DNA of 64,000 bases from contig JAZSFP010000004.1 of the NCBI GenBank assembly GCA_045532295.1, forward strand, positions 1-64,000. The letters are read 5' to 3'. Positions 16,973 through 24,997 of the stretch are shown here, piece by piece (position 1 is the first letter of the stretch; the number at the start of each line of letters is the position of its first letter). Below the pieces are notes generated by a model that worked only from the letters and a program-made list of their open reading frames with translations, was not told where the DNA came from and did not search any database. The position numbers were made by a program, and so were the translations under genes. The DNA is from UBA10677 sp045532295 (lineage in GTDB: Bacteria; Bacillota; Clostridia; Christensenellales; Pumilibacteraceae).

Positions 16973-19426
16973 TTACCCCTTTATGCCGAGCATTTCCACG
17001 CTCTGCTCTTTCATCTTATATTTAAGAATTTTGCCCGCAGCGTTCATCGGGAATTCTTTGACGAACACGAAGTAACGGGGTACTTTGTGTTTAGCCATAT
17101 TAGCGTTACCGTACTCGCGCATTTCCGCCTCGTCCGCCGTTTCGCCTTTTTTAAGGATTATCCAAGCGCAACATTCTTCGCCGTATCTCTCGTCGGGAAC
17201 GCCCACTACTTGCACGTCGCGAACTTTTTGGTGAGTAAGATAGAACTCTTCAATCTCGCGAGGATAGAGGTTTTCGCCACCGCGAATAATCATATCTTTA
17301 AGTCTGCCCGTAACCTTATAGTATCCGTCCGCAGTTTTGCAACAGATATCTCCGCTATGGAGCCAGCCTTCTCTATCAATCGCCTCGCTGGTTGCTTTGG
17401 GCATTTTGTAATAGCCTTTCATTATATTATAACCGCGCGCAACGAACTCGCCGTTCTCACCGTCGGGAACTTCCTCGCCCGTTTCGGGGACGATAACCTT
17501 ACACTCAACGCCGGGGAAAGCCGAGCCTACCGTTTCCACTCTATGCTCTTCGTCCTCGTTGACTTCGCCCATAGTGCACCCGGGGCTTGCCTCGGTCTGA
17601 CCGTAAACGCTGATTATCTCGCGCATATTCATTTCCGCCGACGCTCTGCGCATAAGGTCTGCCGGACAGTTCGCCCCTGCCATTATTCCCGTTCGCATAT
17701 ACGAAAAGTCCGTTTTAGCAAAGTCGGGGTGGTTGAACATAGCGATAAACATCGTGGGAACGCCGTTAAAGGCGGTAATATGCTCGTCGTTTACGCAAGC
17801 AAGCGAACTTTTTGGCGAGAAGTAGGGCATAGGACACATAGTTACGCCGTGCGTCATACTGTTCGTCATTGAAAGCACCATACCAAAGCAATGGAACATA
17901 GGTACTTGTATCATCATTCTGTCCGCCGTGGACATATCCATTCTGTCGCCTATGATTTTACCGTTGTTGACGATATTGCGATGAGTGAGCATTACGCCTT
18001 TAGGAAAGCCCGTAGTACCCGAAGTGTACTGCATATTGCACACGTCGTCGGGGCGAACGAGCGCGGCGCGTCTTCTAACCTCTTCGTCAGGAACGAGAAC
18101 GCTCCTCTTCATAAAGTCTTCCCACTCTAAGCATCCGTCCATATTAAAGCCTACCGTTATTACGTTGCGAAGGAAAGGCAAGGTCTTTGAGTAAAGGGGC
18201 TGGGCGGGGGTTAAATTTTTAAGTTCGGGACAAAGTTCTTCGATTATTTCTTTATAGTTACTGTCCTTGCAACTGTCAATCATAACGAGCGTATGCGTGT
18301 CGGACTGACGGAGGAGGTACTCTGCCTCGTGGATTTTATAAGCGGTATTAACCGTAACGAGAACCGCGCCGATTTTTACCGTCGCCCAGAAGGTAAGATA
18401 CCACTGAGGAATATTCGTCGCCCAAATTGCCACGTGGTGTCCGGGGCGCACGCCAAGGGATATAAGTGAGGCGGCTACTTTATCCACTTCGTCACGGAAT
18501 TCGCGATAGGTACGCGTATAATCGTGCGTGGTATACTTAAAAGCGTACTGGTCGGGATAATGCTCTACCATAGTGTCGAGAACCTCGGAAAAGGTAAGGT
18601 CGAGAACTTCGTACTTTTTCCAAGGGTGCGTTCCGCTCTTATCTCTATTATAGAAAATTTCCTTGGGTTTTGCGCTCGCCCGTTCAATCGAACTCATAAA
18701 ACTTTCAAAGTGCGTGAGCAAAATATCGGGGTTAGTAACCTCGCCGGCGGAAAGCGCGCAGATATAACCGTCGTAGTTAAGGGAACGGAGCGCGCTTATA
18801 AACTCGCCTACGGGCAGTTCGCCCTCGCCCATAAGCGTGTCTTCGCCATCAAGCATATCGCCGATTTTAACGTACTCAATGTACGCGCCCAAAGTCTGAA
18901 TAGTGCGGTCGGCAGTCTCTTTCGCTCTAAAGAAGGTCTCGCGGATATTCCAGCACACCTTTACCGACGCCGAGCCCAGCATACCTATAACGCCCAAGAT
19001 TTTCTCAGTGTGAGCAAGCGCGTTCGCCGTCTCTATTAAAATATCAACGCCGTACTCTTCCGCCGTCTTTATTACAGGGGTAAAGATTTCCTTGATTTTT
19101 TCCTCCGTAATTTCGCCAAAGGTAACCACGACGCCCGGAGCAGTTACGCGTCCTGCTTGCTTAATCGTTTCGATAATATCCTGAGGGTTGGTGTTTTGGT
19201 CGATAATCTTGGGATAGCCCACTACCGCTATGGCAATTCTGCGGTTGATAAGTTTGCGCTTTTGGTCAACGGTAAGTTCCTCGCGGAAAATACTGTCCGC
19301 GTGCGCGCTAATCTGTTCTTCTATCGACGATATTTCAAAGCCCGAAAACCCGTAATGCGCCGTAGCGGTGCAAAGTTCAAGGAAACTTTTAGTGGGTACG
19401 AGCGAAGTAGAAAATGCAAGTTTCAT
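16973..19426 (-). CDS. TIM-barrel isomerase-like domain fused to AMP-forming acyl-CoA synthetase
   Basis: An 817-aa protein. Residues 1 to about 255 form a xylose-isomerase-like TIM barrel (ALVPT start, IETANALAHTEK, YVKIGDMLDGEDTLMGEGELP). Residues about 275-817 form an acyl-CoA synthetase with QYTSGTTGFPKGVMLTHRN, YGQTEASPG, WLHSGDICC, GRLKDMIIRGGENLYPREIEEF and the lysine in NAAGKILKYKM. The synthetase half resembles FadD-like enzymes more than the XRE-cupin ones. The gene starts 2 nt after the LeuA-like gene under the Leu T-box. Isovalerate or another acid related to leucine is a reasonable substrate guess; the barrel's role is unknown. Confidence 0.85.
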   Translation of the reverse strand: MKLAFSTSLVPTKSFLELCTATAHYGFSGFEISSIEEQISAHADSIFREELTVDQKRKLINRRIAIAVVGYPKIIDQNTNPQDIIETIKQAGRVTAPGVVVTFGEITEEKIKEIFTPVIKTAEEYGVDILIETANALAHTEKILGVIGMLGSASVKVCWNIRETFFRAKETADRTIQTLGAYIEYVKIGDMLDGEDTLMGEGELPVGEFISALRSLNYDGYICALSAGEVTNPDILLTHFESFMSSIERASAKPKEIFYNRDKSGTHPWKKYEVLDLTFSEVLDTMVEHYPDQYAFKYTTHDYTRTYREFRDEVDKVAASLISLGVRPGHHVAIWATNIPQWYLTFWATVKIGAVLVTVNTAYKIHEAEYLLRQSDTHTLVMIDSCKDSNYKEIIEELCPELKNLTPAQPLYSKTLPFLRNVITVGFNMDGCLEWEDFMKRSVLVPDEEVRRRAALVRPDDVCNMQYTSGTTGFPKGVMLTHRNIVNNGKIIGDRMDMSTADRMMIQVPMFHCFGMVLSMTNSMTHGVTMCPMPYFSPKSSLACVNDEHITAFNGVPTMFIAMFNHPDFAKTDFSYMRTGIMAGANCPADLMRRASAEMNMREIISVYGQTEASPGCTMGEVNEDEEHRVETVGSAFPGVECKVIVPETGEEVPDGENGEFVARGYNIMKGYYKMPKATSEAIDREGWLHSGDICCKTADGYYKVTGRLKDMIIRGGENLYPREIEEFYLTHQKVRDVQVVGVPDERYGEECCAWIILKKGETADEAEMREYGNANMAKHKVPRYFVFVKEFPMNAAGKILKYKMKEQSVEMLGIKG

Positions 19427-19428
19427 AG

Positions 19429-20787
19429 TTATTTTTCCTCGTGTACGATTTTGTTAAGGGCGTTTACGTACGCGCGAACGCACGCTCCGATAATGTCGGT
19501 TGAAACGCCGTTGCCGGGGTAAAGTTTTCCGTTAGCGCGAAGTCTAATGATGGCCGAGCCTACCGCCTCTCTGCCTTTCGTGATTGCGGAAATGCGGAAG
19601 TCGTCAAGTTCGTAATGGTGTCCTACGACCTGCTCAATTGCGTGGAACACCGCGTCGATAGGACCGTCGCCCGTGCTTACTCCGCTAAAACGCTCGCCGT
19701 TCTTCTCAAGCGTTACGTTCGCAGTCGCCGAAATTATGCTACCGCTGTTTACAACGTAACTAACGAGGTGATAGGTAGAAGGCGCTTGCATAGCGGTGGA
19801 GGCGATTACTGCCTCAAGTTCACGCTTGTCAACCGACTTTTTGCGAACGGTAAGACGCTTAAATTCGTCGTAAACCTTGCCCGTGTCCTCGTCCGTAAGT
19901 TCGTATCCAAGCGATTTTATTACCGCGCTAACCTCAGAAAGCGTGCTTGAAGAGGAAAGTTTAACCGTCTTTTCCTCCTCCTCGCTCTCTTTTTCCGTTA
20001 CCGCGCTTGCTTGCTCGCTAATGTTTTTAATGGAAGTGATATCAATGTTTGCGCTCGCGTTGAGCGTACCGCCCTTTGCTCTAATAACCTCGGCAAAAAC
20101 CGCTGGGCGAAGGAACGCTCCGCTAATGGAAGTTACCACACCGTCCGCGCCACTCTCAATAGCCTTAATAGCGTTCGCGCTCGCTAAAGAAAGAGCGTCC
20201 GAGGGACAAGCAATGACGGAAATTTTCGATACCGTATTGATTTTTTCGAGCATTTTTGCGTAATCTTCGGGAAAAGCCTCGCCTGCCTCGTCGTAAATAA
20301 TTACTCCGCTTGCGCCCTTCTCTTCTACCGCTTTAACGCACTTTTCGATAAAGCCTTCCTCCGCTCTAAAAGCGTCGGTGAGCATAACGAAAACCTCACT
20401 ACATTTTGCTTTTGCGCACTCGGTAAGCAACGCTATTTTTTCAAGCATAGCCGAGGCTTTAAGATGATATTTGTACTCCATAGTCGCAGTGGAAACGGGC
20501 ATAGACACTACGAGCGCAGGGGCAACCGCTCCCTTAACGCAAGCATAGGCGCGCTCTATTCCCTTTTCGCTATCGCCTACCTCTACGGCAACTTTTGCGT
20601 TTTTAACGGACTCAGCGAGCGTTTTGTAGATTACTTCGCTCTCTTTACTAACGCCGGGGAAAGGCAAATAAATAATATCCACTCCGCTCTTGTCAAGTAG
20701 CGCGCATAGGTTTAGTCTTTCACGGAAGGTAAAGTTTTCCTTCTCAATGGTCTTGAGCGTTGCGTCTATAGTAATGATTTTTTTCAT
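19429..20787 (-). CDS. 2-isopropylmalate synthase-like protein lacking catalytic residues
   Basis: A 452-aa protein with the LeuA/citramalate synthase fold. The N-terminal barrel begins IDATLKTIEKE, where active family members have DTTLRDGEQ, so the Arg, metal-binding Asp and Gln are gone. The metal-binding HxH loop (HCHNDLG in the family) reads CPSDALSLASAN. The C-terminal dimer/regulatory domain (about 325-450) looks intact: STGDGPIDAVFHAIEQVVGHHYEL and GNGVSTDIIGACVRAYVNALN. It is first in the Leu T-box operon, behind an AGGAGG site. It may be a leucine-sensing regulatory protein or have altered chemistry; ordinary synthase activity seems unlikely. Confidence 0.8.
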   Translation of the reverse strand: MKKIITIDATLKTIEKENFTFRERLNLCALLDKSGVDIIYLPFPGVSKESEVIYKTLAESVKNAKVAVEVGDSEKGIERAYACVKGAVAPALVVSMPVSTATMEYKYHLKASAMLEKIALLTECAKAKCSEVFVMLTDAFRAEEGFIEKCVKAVEEKGASGVIIYDEAGEAFPEDYAKMLEKINTVSKISVIACPSDALSLASANAIKAIESGADGVVTSISGAFLRPAVFAEVIRAKGGTLNASANIDITSIKNISEQASAVTEKESEEEEKTVKLSSSSTLSEVSAVIKSLGYELTDEDTGKVYDEFKRLTVRKKSVDKRELEAVIASTAMQAPSTYHLVSYVVNSGSIISATANVTLEKNGERFSGVSTGDGPIDAVFHAIEQVVGHHYELDDFRISAITKGREAVGSAIIRLRANGKLYPGNGVSTDIIGACVRAYVNALNKIVHEEK

Positions 20788-21087
20788 AATTTATTGCCTC
20801 CTAAAGTCAAATACATAAACAAAACCCGCAGATGAGAAGATTTCCTTCTCTTCTGCGGGATGATTACAAAGAACCACGGTACCACCCGTCATTGCCGTAA
20901 AATACGACCTCTTATAGAACTCCAACAAGTCCGTTCGCTATAACGGGCGCGCCCGTAATTCCTTACTATAAGTTCCGGAATTCCGCTCCGATACGAGACT
21001 GCTATCCCGTCCGCCCGTTATCTCGCACCAACCGATAACTCTCTGAAGGGTTTTTGACGACACGCATAATATCTTCACAGCGTTTAT
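20788..21087 (-). promoter_or_regulatory. T-box riboswitch leader, apparent Leu (CUC) specifier
   Basis: The leader carries CAGAGAG, the core GGTGGTACCGTGG (within 20874-20887) and a terminator at 20824-20861. By the same alignment as the other two leaders, the Stem I base is CGCT...AGCG, the helix is GATA/TATC, and the triplet before G-TATC is CTC (20995-20997). The base after the specifier is a purine, as usual. It controls the LeuA-like, TIM-barrel/synthetase and amidohydrolase genes. Confidence 0.8.
20824..20861 (-). terminator. regulated terminator of the Leu T-box
   Basis: Stem CCCGCAGA/TCTGCGGG extended by inner AGAAG/CTTCT pairs, then TTTTGTTT on the minus strand. Confidence 0.8.
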
Positions 21088-21093
21088 GGTGGT

Positions 21094-21122
21094 ATATTAT
21101 CATTTTTGAAAAAATATGTCAA
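21094..21122 (-). promoter_or_regulatory. promoter of the Leu T-box operon
   Basis: TTGACA (21117-21122), 17 nt, TAATAT (21094-21099) on the minus strand. Confidence 0.75.
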
Positions 21123-21180
21123 CCGTTTTCACGGGTTTTTAAATATTTTTTTACAAGGCAATGGAGCAATAGATGAGTGA

Positions 21181-21352
21181 TTAGCAAATTCATTGCGGTT
21201 TAACGAGAAAAATACAAAAAAGACGAGTGTTCTCTCGAAGGCGCATACGGTTCATCGTCTGTAACTGAGAGAAACACGAAGACTTTTGTAGTATTTTTCC
21301 GTTAAAAATCAGTCAAATATTGCGACAGTGCCTTTATCTACAAATTTGCTAA
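21181..21352 (-). repeat. nested inverted-repeat element overlapping the end of the transporter gene
   Basis: Three nested pairs of arms: TTAGCAAATT (21181-21190) with its complement at 21343-21352, inside the last codons of the transporter gene; 21202-21215 with 21291-21303; and 21221-21236 with 21267-21277. The inner hairpin is followed on the minus strand by six T residues, so it may also end transcription. It contains TGTCGCAATATTTGACTGAT, a signature that recurs just behind the dnaB and yerC genes. No ORF. Confidence 0.6.
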
Positions 21353-22255
21353 AACGCAGGCTACGATAGCAAGAACGAGTCCAACGGTGTTTTTTACCGT
21401 TATTTTTTCTTTAAATAGTATAATATCCACTACGAACACCATAATAAGACCTACTGCGTAACTGAGCGGATAAACGATTCCCGCGTCCAAAAGTCCAGTA
21501 GCAAGCGTCATAAGAACTTGGAAAGCGTAGAGCGTAACGGAGGCTATTACGATAAGGTACCAAACCTTGCCGATAGGGAATTTTTCCTTTTCCCTACTCT
21601 CTTCCGTTTCCGTTGCTTGAACTTTTTGCTTTTGGCTAAGCGTAATGATAAGATAGTAAATCACGAAACCTACGAACGCAAAGAGGAAAGTAAGGAAGTT
21701 GAAGTAATTGATATTCGCGCTATCGTAATTTGCGAAGAGTTTTTGGGAAAGGGACACGCCTGCCATAGAAAGAACGACGAGCGCCATAAGTATCCACTTA
21801 ACCACACCGCCCTTTTTCTCTTCGCCGTTGCCCTTGCCCGAGAAAAGCACCGCTGAAACGATAAGGAGCGCGGTCGCGAGCAGTTGCCAAATAGAAACCG
21901 TCTCGCCGGGGAAAAGCACGGGCGCAAGCAGAACGGGGATTATTACTCCGCCAAGGGTTGAGAACACTTCAATAAGCGAGACGGAGGCGTAGGAAGTCGC
22001 CATAATCCACACGAAAAGGATAAGCGCGTTAGCAATACCCGAGAGAAGTATTATAAGATAGCCTTCCGCCCCGGTCGTTACCGTTGCTCCGCCGATAAGC
22101 CATATTAAAAGTCCGACGAGCGCGCAAATACCGCTACGGCAGAGATTAATAAGCACGCTATTCTTTGCCCCGGGGGCGTTCATAGCGCAGTATTTCATTG
22201 CAACGATTTTGCCCGTTGCCGATAGTTTTGAAAGAATAAGATATAAGTAGCCCAT
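21338..22255 (-). CDS. EamA/DMT-family transporter
   Basis: A 305-aa integral membrane protein with about ten hydrophobic segments in two EamA-type halves: the first ends near residue 140, and the second begins after the charged loop GKGNGEEKKGG. Such proteins export or import small metabolites; the cargo cannot be told. A second charged cytoplasmic loop (QKQKVQATETEESREKEKF) lies near 205-225. It has its own promoter, divergent from the esterase gene, and its last codons form one arm of a structured repeat. Confidence 0.8.
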   Translation of the reverse strand: MGYLYLILSKLSATGKIVAMKYCAMNAPGAKNSVLINLCRSGICALVGLLIWLIGGATVTTGAEGYLIILLSGIANALILFVWIMATSYASVSLIEVFSTLGGVIIPVLLAPVLFPGETVSIWQLLATALLIVSAVLFSGKGNGEEKKGGVVKWILMALVVLSMAGVSLSQKLFANYDSANINYFNFLTFLFAFVGFVIYYLIITLSQKQKVQATETEESREKEKFPIGKVWYLIVIASVTLYAFQVLMTLATGLLDAGIVYPLSYAVGLIMVFVVDIILFKEKITVKNTVGLVLAIVACVLANL

Positions 22256-22284
22256 AGATATACCTTCTTTATCGTAATAAAGTA

Positions 22285-22313
22285 ATTATAGCATATACTT
22301 TCGTAAAAAACAA
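22285..22313 (-). promoter_or_regulatory. promoter of the DMT transporter
   Basis: TTGTTT (22308-22313), 17 nt, TATAAT (22285-22290) on the minus strand. Confidence 0.65.
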
Positions 22314-22335
22314 GGATTTTAGTAAGGGAAAACGC

Positions 22336-22364
22336 TTGTTTTTTTGTTTTCGTTAGTGTATAAT
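22336..22364 (+). promoter_or_regulatory. promoter of the esterase-glycosidase operon
   Basis: TTGTTT (22336-22341), 17 nt, TATAAT (22359-22364), divergent from the transporter promoter. Confidence 0.7.
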
Positions 22365-22386
22365 ACTTCCAAGGAGTGTGAAACTT

Positions 22387-23052
22387 ATGGAACTTAAAAA
22401 TTTCGAGGGGATGAACTACTATATTTCTATGCCGAAAAGCGCGGAAAAACCCTGTCCGCTTATTCTATTTTTACACGGAGCAGGCACGCGTGGCGAAGAC
22501 CCTTCTATCATATTAGGTAACGCTTTCGTTACTATCACCAACGAGAAGGAAAACTTCCCGTTCATTAGGGTTATGCCTCACTGCAACGGGCTTAACACTT
22601 GGTTTGACTTTGGCGAAAGGCTAAAGCGGTTCGTTCTCTATCTCGCCTCGCTATCGGCGGTTGACGAAGAGCAGATTTTCGTTATGGGCAACAGTATGGG
22701 CGGATACGGGACTTGGGCGCTTGGCGAATCTATCCCGCATCTTTTAGCAGGTATCGTACCCATTTGCGGTGGCGGTAAGCCTTGGAATAGCGGTATGCTC
22801 GTCTCCACTCCCGTTTGGGCTTTCCACGGCAAAGACGACGACGTAGTGGACGTAGTGGAAAGCATTAAAATGTGCGAGAGCATTAACGCTATGGGCGGAC
22901 GAGCGCGTCTTACTTTGTACGATAATACTTACCACGACTCTTGGACGGCGACTTATAAGTCTGACGAAGTGTTCTCGTGGCTACTAACGCTTCGCAACGA
23001 AAAGGCTAAAAAGTTCGTAAATAATTATAACGGTAGTGAAAATTTCGGTTAA
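22387..23052 (+). CDS. alpha/beta hydrolase, phospholipase/carboxylesterase type
   Basis: A 221-aa serine esterase without signal peptide. Visible: the oxyanion region LILFLHGAGTRGED, the nucleophile elbow GNSMGGYGTW (Ser in GxSxGG), an Asp in FHGKDDDVV, and His in DNTYHDSW near the C-terminus. I chose the ATG at 22387, which lies 10 nt behind AAGGAG; an in-frame GTG at 22378 is only 1 nt from that site. The glycosidase gene follows 17 nt later, so the pair may remove acyl groups and sugars from one plant- or host-derived glycan (inference). Confidence 0.8.
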   Translation: MELKNFEGMNYYISMPKSAEKPCPLILFLHGAGTRGEDPSIILGNAFVTITNEKENFPFIRVMPHCNGLNTWFDFGERLKRFVLYLASLSAVDEEQIFVMGNSMGGYGTWALGESIPHLLAGIVPICGGGKPWNSGMLVSTPVWAFHGKDDDVVDVVESIKMCESINAMGGRARLTLYDNTYHDSWTATYKSDEVFSWLLTLRNEKAKKFVNNYNGSENFG

Positions 23053-23069
23053 ACCAACGGAGAAAATTT

Positions 23070-24419
23070 ATGGAAACTATAAATATAAACTTTAGCAAAA
23101 TTACGGGCAAAGTTAAGCCTATGAACGCCGTAAACAACGGTCCAAGCGGTTCAAAGGTTCGCGCTACCAAGGGCAACTCACCTTACTACGAGGCTCTTGA
23201 GATCCCCTACGCGCGCACTCACGACTCTGCTTTTTACTCTGCTTACGGTAACAGTAGCGGTCAGTATATCGTGGATGTTCATCGCATTTTCCCCGACTTT
23301 AGTAAGGACGAAAACGACCCCGATAGTTACCTTTTCACGCCCACCGATATCTATCTATCGGACATTAACGCGGTAGGCACGAAGGTTTTTTATCGTCTTG
23401 GCGCAAGCATTGAGCACGGCTACAAAAAAGGCACTTATCCTCCCAAGGACTTCAAAAAGTGGGCGGTAATTTGCGAAAAGATTATTCGCCACTACACCGA
23501 GGGGCTTTGGAACGGTTTTAACTTCGATATCGAGTACTGGGAAATTTGGAACGAACCTGACTGCCGTAACGCAGACGGCTCTAATCCCTGCTGGCAAGGA
23601 ACGGTAGAACAGTTCTACGACCTTTTCGAGATTACCGCAAAACACCTTAAGTCCTGTTTCCCTCATCTTAAAATAGGCGGTCCTGCCTTTACGGGCGTTT
23701 ACGACGAGGCGTGTATACCTTTTTTTAAGTTTATTAAGGAACGCCAAGTCCCCCTCGACTTTTTTTCCTACCACCACTACTCTCGCGATCCCAAAAAACT
23801 TAGGCGCGATATCGAGCGATGCGACGACTACTTAAAGCAGTTCGGCTTAGAACATATCGAAACCTCGCTAAACGAGTGGAACTACATTAGGGCTTGGCTT
23901 GGCGACGAATACGACAAGAGTATGCGCTATATTAACGACTATCACGGCTCGGCGTTCGTCTCGTCGATGATGGCGGTAGGTCAAAAATCAAGCCTTTCAA
24001 TGCTTATGTACTACGAGGGTAGACCAAGCCTTTATTGCGGTCTTTTCGACGAGTTCGGCAAGCCCCAAAAACCCTATTACGCCTTTGCTTGCTTTAGGGA
24101 TATCAGGGCTTTAGGTAACGCAGTAGATAGCGAGGACACCGATTTCGTTTATTCACTCGCCTCCACTAACGGAACGGATAGCGCAGTTATGCTTTCGCAT
24201 TTCGAGGACAACGACGAGGATAATCTTTACCGCGATATTAAACTTTCCATTAAGGATATTCCTAACGAAAACGGAATTAAGGCGCAGTTCTATTTGGTCG
24301 ATAAGGATAACGATATGGTTCTTCTTCGCGAAGAGTATATTTCAACCAAAGATTTTTCGCTCTTTATAAAAACGCGCAACTACTCAACTCTTTTAATTAA
24401 GTTCTCCCCTATCGAGTAA
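23070..24419 (+). CDS. glycoside hydrolase, GH39-like (beta-xylosidase/related clan A enzyme)
   Basis: A 449-aa cytoplasmic clan GH-A barrel with a short C-terminal beta domain. The acid/base motif is EIWNEPD (about residue 165), preceded by WNGFNFDIEYW. The putative nucleophile Glu is in ETSLNEW (about 275). FFSYHHYSRD and the active-site tail YEGRPSLYCGLFD also fit GH39-type enzymes. Aromatic residues near the site suggest a xylo- or related oligosaccharide. It is cotranscribed with the esterase and followed by a terminator. Confidence 0.75.
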   Translation: METININFSKITGKVKPMNAVNNGPSGSKVRATKGNSPYYEALEIPYARTHDSAFYSAYGNSSGQYIVDVHRIFPDFSKDENDPDSYLFTPTDIYLSDINAVGTKVFYRLGASIEHGYKKGTYPPKDFKKWAVICEKIIRHYTEGLWNGFNFDIEYWEIWNEPDCRNADGSNPCWQGTVEQFYDLFEITAKHLKSCFPHLKIGGPAFTGVYDEACIPFFKFIKERQVPLDFFSYHHYSRDPKKLRRDIERCDDYLKQFGLEHIETSLNEWNYIRAWLGDEYDKSMRYINDYHGSAFVSSMMAVGQKSSLSMLMYYEGRPSLYCGLFDEFGKPQKPYYAFACFRDIRALGNAVDSEDTDFVYSLASTNGTDSAVMLSHFEDNDEDNLYRDIKLSIKDIPNENGIKAQFYLVDKDNDMVLLREEYISTKDFSLFIKTRNYSTLLIKFSPIE

Positions 24420-24426
24420 ACGAAAA

Positions 24427-24450
24427 AACCTCTCTACCAAAAGAGAGGTT
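24427..24450 (+). terminator. intrinsic terminator of the esterase-glycosidase operon
   Basis: Stem AACCTCTCT/AGAGAGGTT, 6-nt loop, followed by TTCTTGTTTTTTT. Confidence 0.9.
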
Positions 24451-24470
24451 TTCTTGTTTTTTTAATTAAA

Positions 24471-24845
24471 TTATTCTTCGTCTACCGTTTCAACTTTGTC
24501 TACGCTCTTCTCTTCCTTTTTGAAAAGTTCAAAGATGATATTGAGCGCGTAAACGGCAATCTTCGCTACTACGGTAACGGCGTTAAGCACGCGGTAGAAA
24601 TCGTAGAAAACCGAACTGTAATATCCATCAAAAAGTCCGCCGACGGTACTAATAATGGTAAGGATTGCGGAAATTCCTGCAAAGATAAGCGTAGCGATAA
24701 GCACTGATTTTGCCGTTTTCTTCGAGTCCTCGTCGCCTTTAACGAGCGCATATCCGCCCACTACTGCGAACGCTACGATAGAAAGATAACCCGTAGCCCA
24801 CAAGAATATTTTGTTCCATTTTTTACTCCAATTATTCATTTTCAT
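24471..24845 (-). CDS. small membrane protein, unrecognised
   Basis: A 124-aa protein with three hydrophobic segments (about 13-34, 45-68 and 85-105) and an acidic tail (KKEEKSVDKVETVDEE). No family recognised. It has its own promoter and a GGAGG site placed 3 nt before ATG1 and 9 nt before ATG3, so the start may be either. It stands alone between the glycosidase and the histidine kinase. Confidence 0.6.
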   Translation of the reverse strand: MKMNNWSKKWNKIFLWATGYLSIVAFAVVGGYALVKGDEDSKKTAKSVLIATLIFAGISAILTIISTVGGLFDGYYSSVFYDFYRVLNAVTVVAKIAVYALNIIFELFKKEEKSVDKVETVDEE

Positions 24846-24889
24846 AGTCCTCCGTTTTGCTTTATTCTTTATACATTATATATTGATAA

Positions 24890-24919
24890 ATGATATTTTG
24901 TCAATGATTTGATAGCGAT
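24890..24919 (-). promoter_or_regulatory. promoter of the small membrane protein
   Basis: On the minus strand TTGACA, an 18-nt spacer and TATAAT stand upstream of the GGAGG site. Coordinates are approximate. Confidence 0.55.
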
Positions 24920-24997
24920 TTTTAAAAAATAATTTGTCTAACGGCGCGAGTACTTGGGCTTTTCGACACAAAAAAACGCAACCGTATTCGTTTTTTT

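Noticed and set aside
16457..17872. A 471-codon plus-strand frame opposite the TIM-barrel/synthetase and amidohydrolase genes
   Set aside because: It spans two real genes on the other strand and shows no recognisable motifs.
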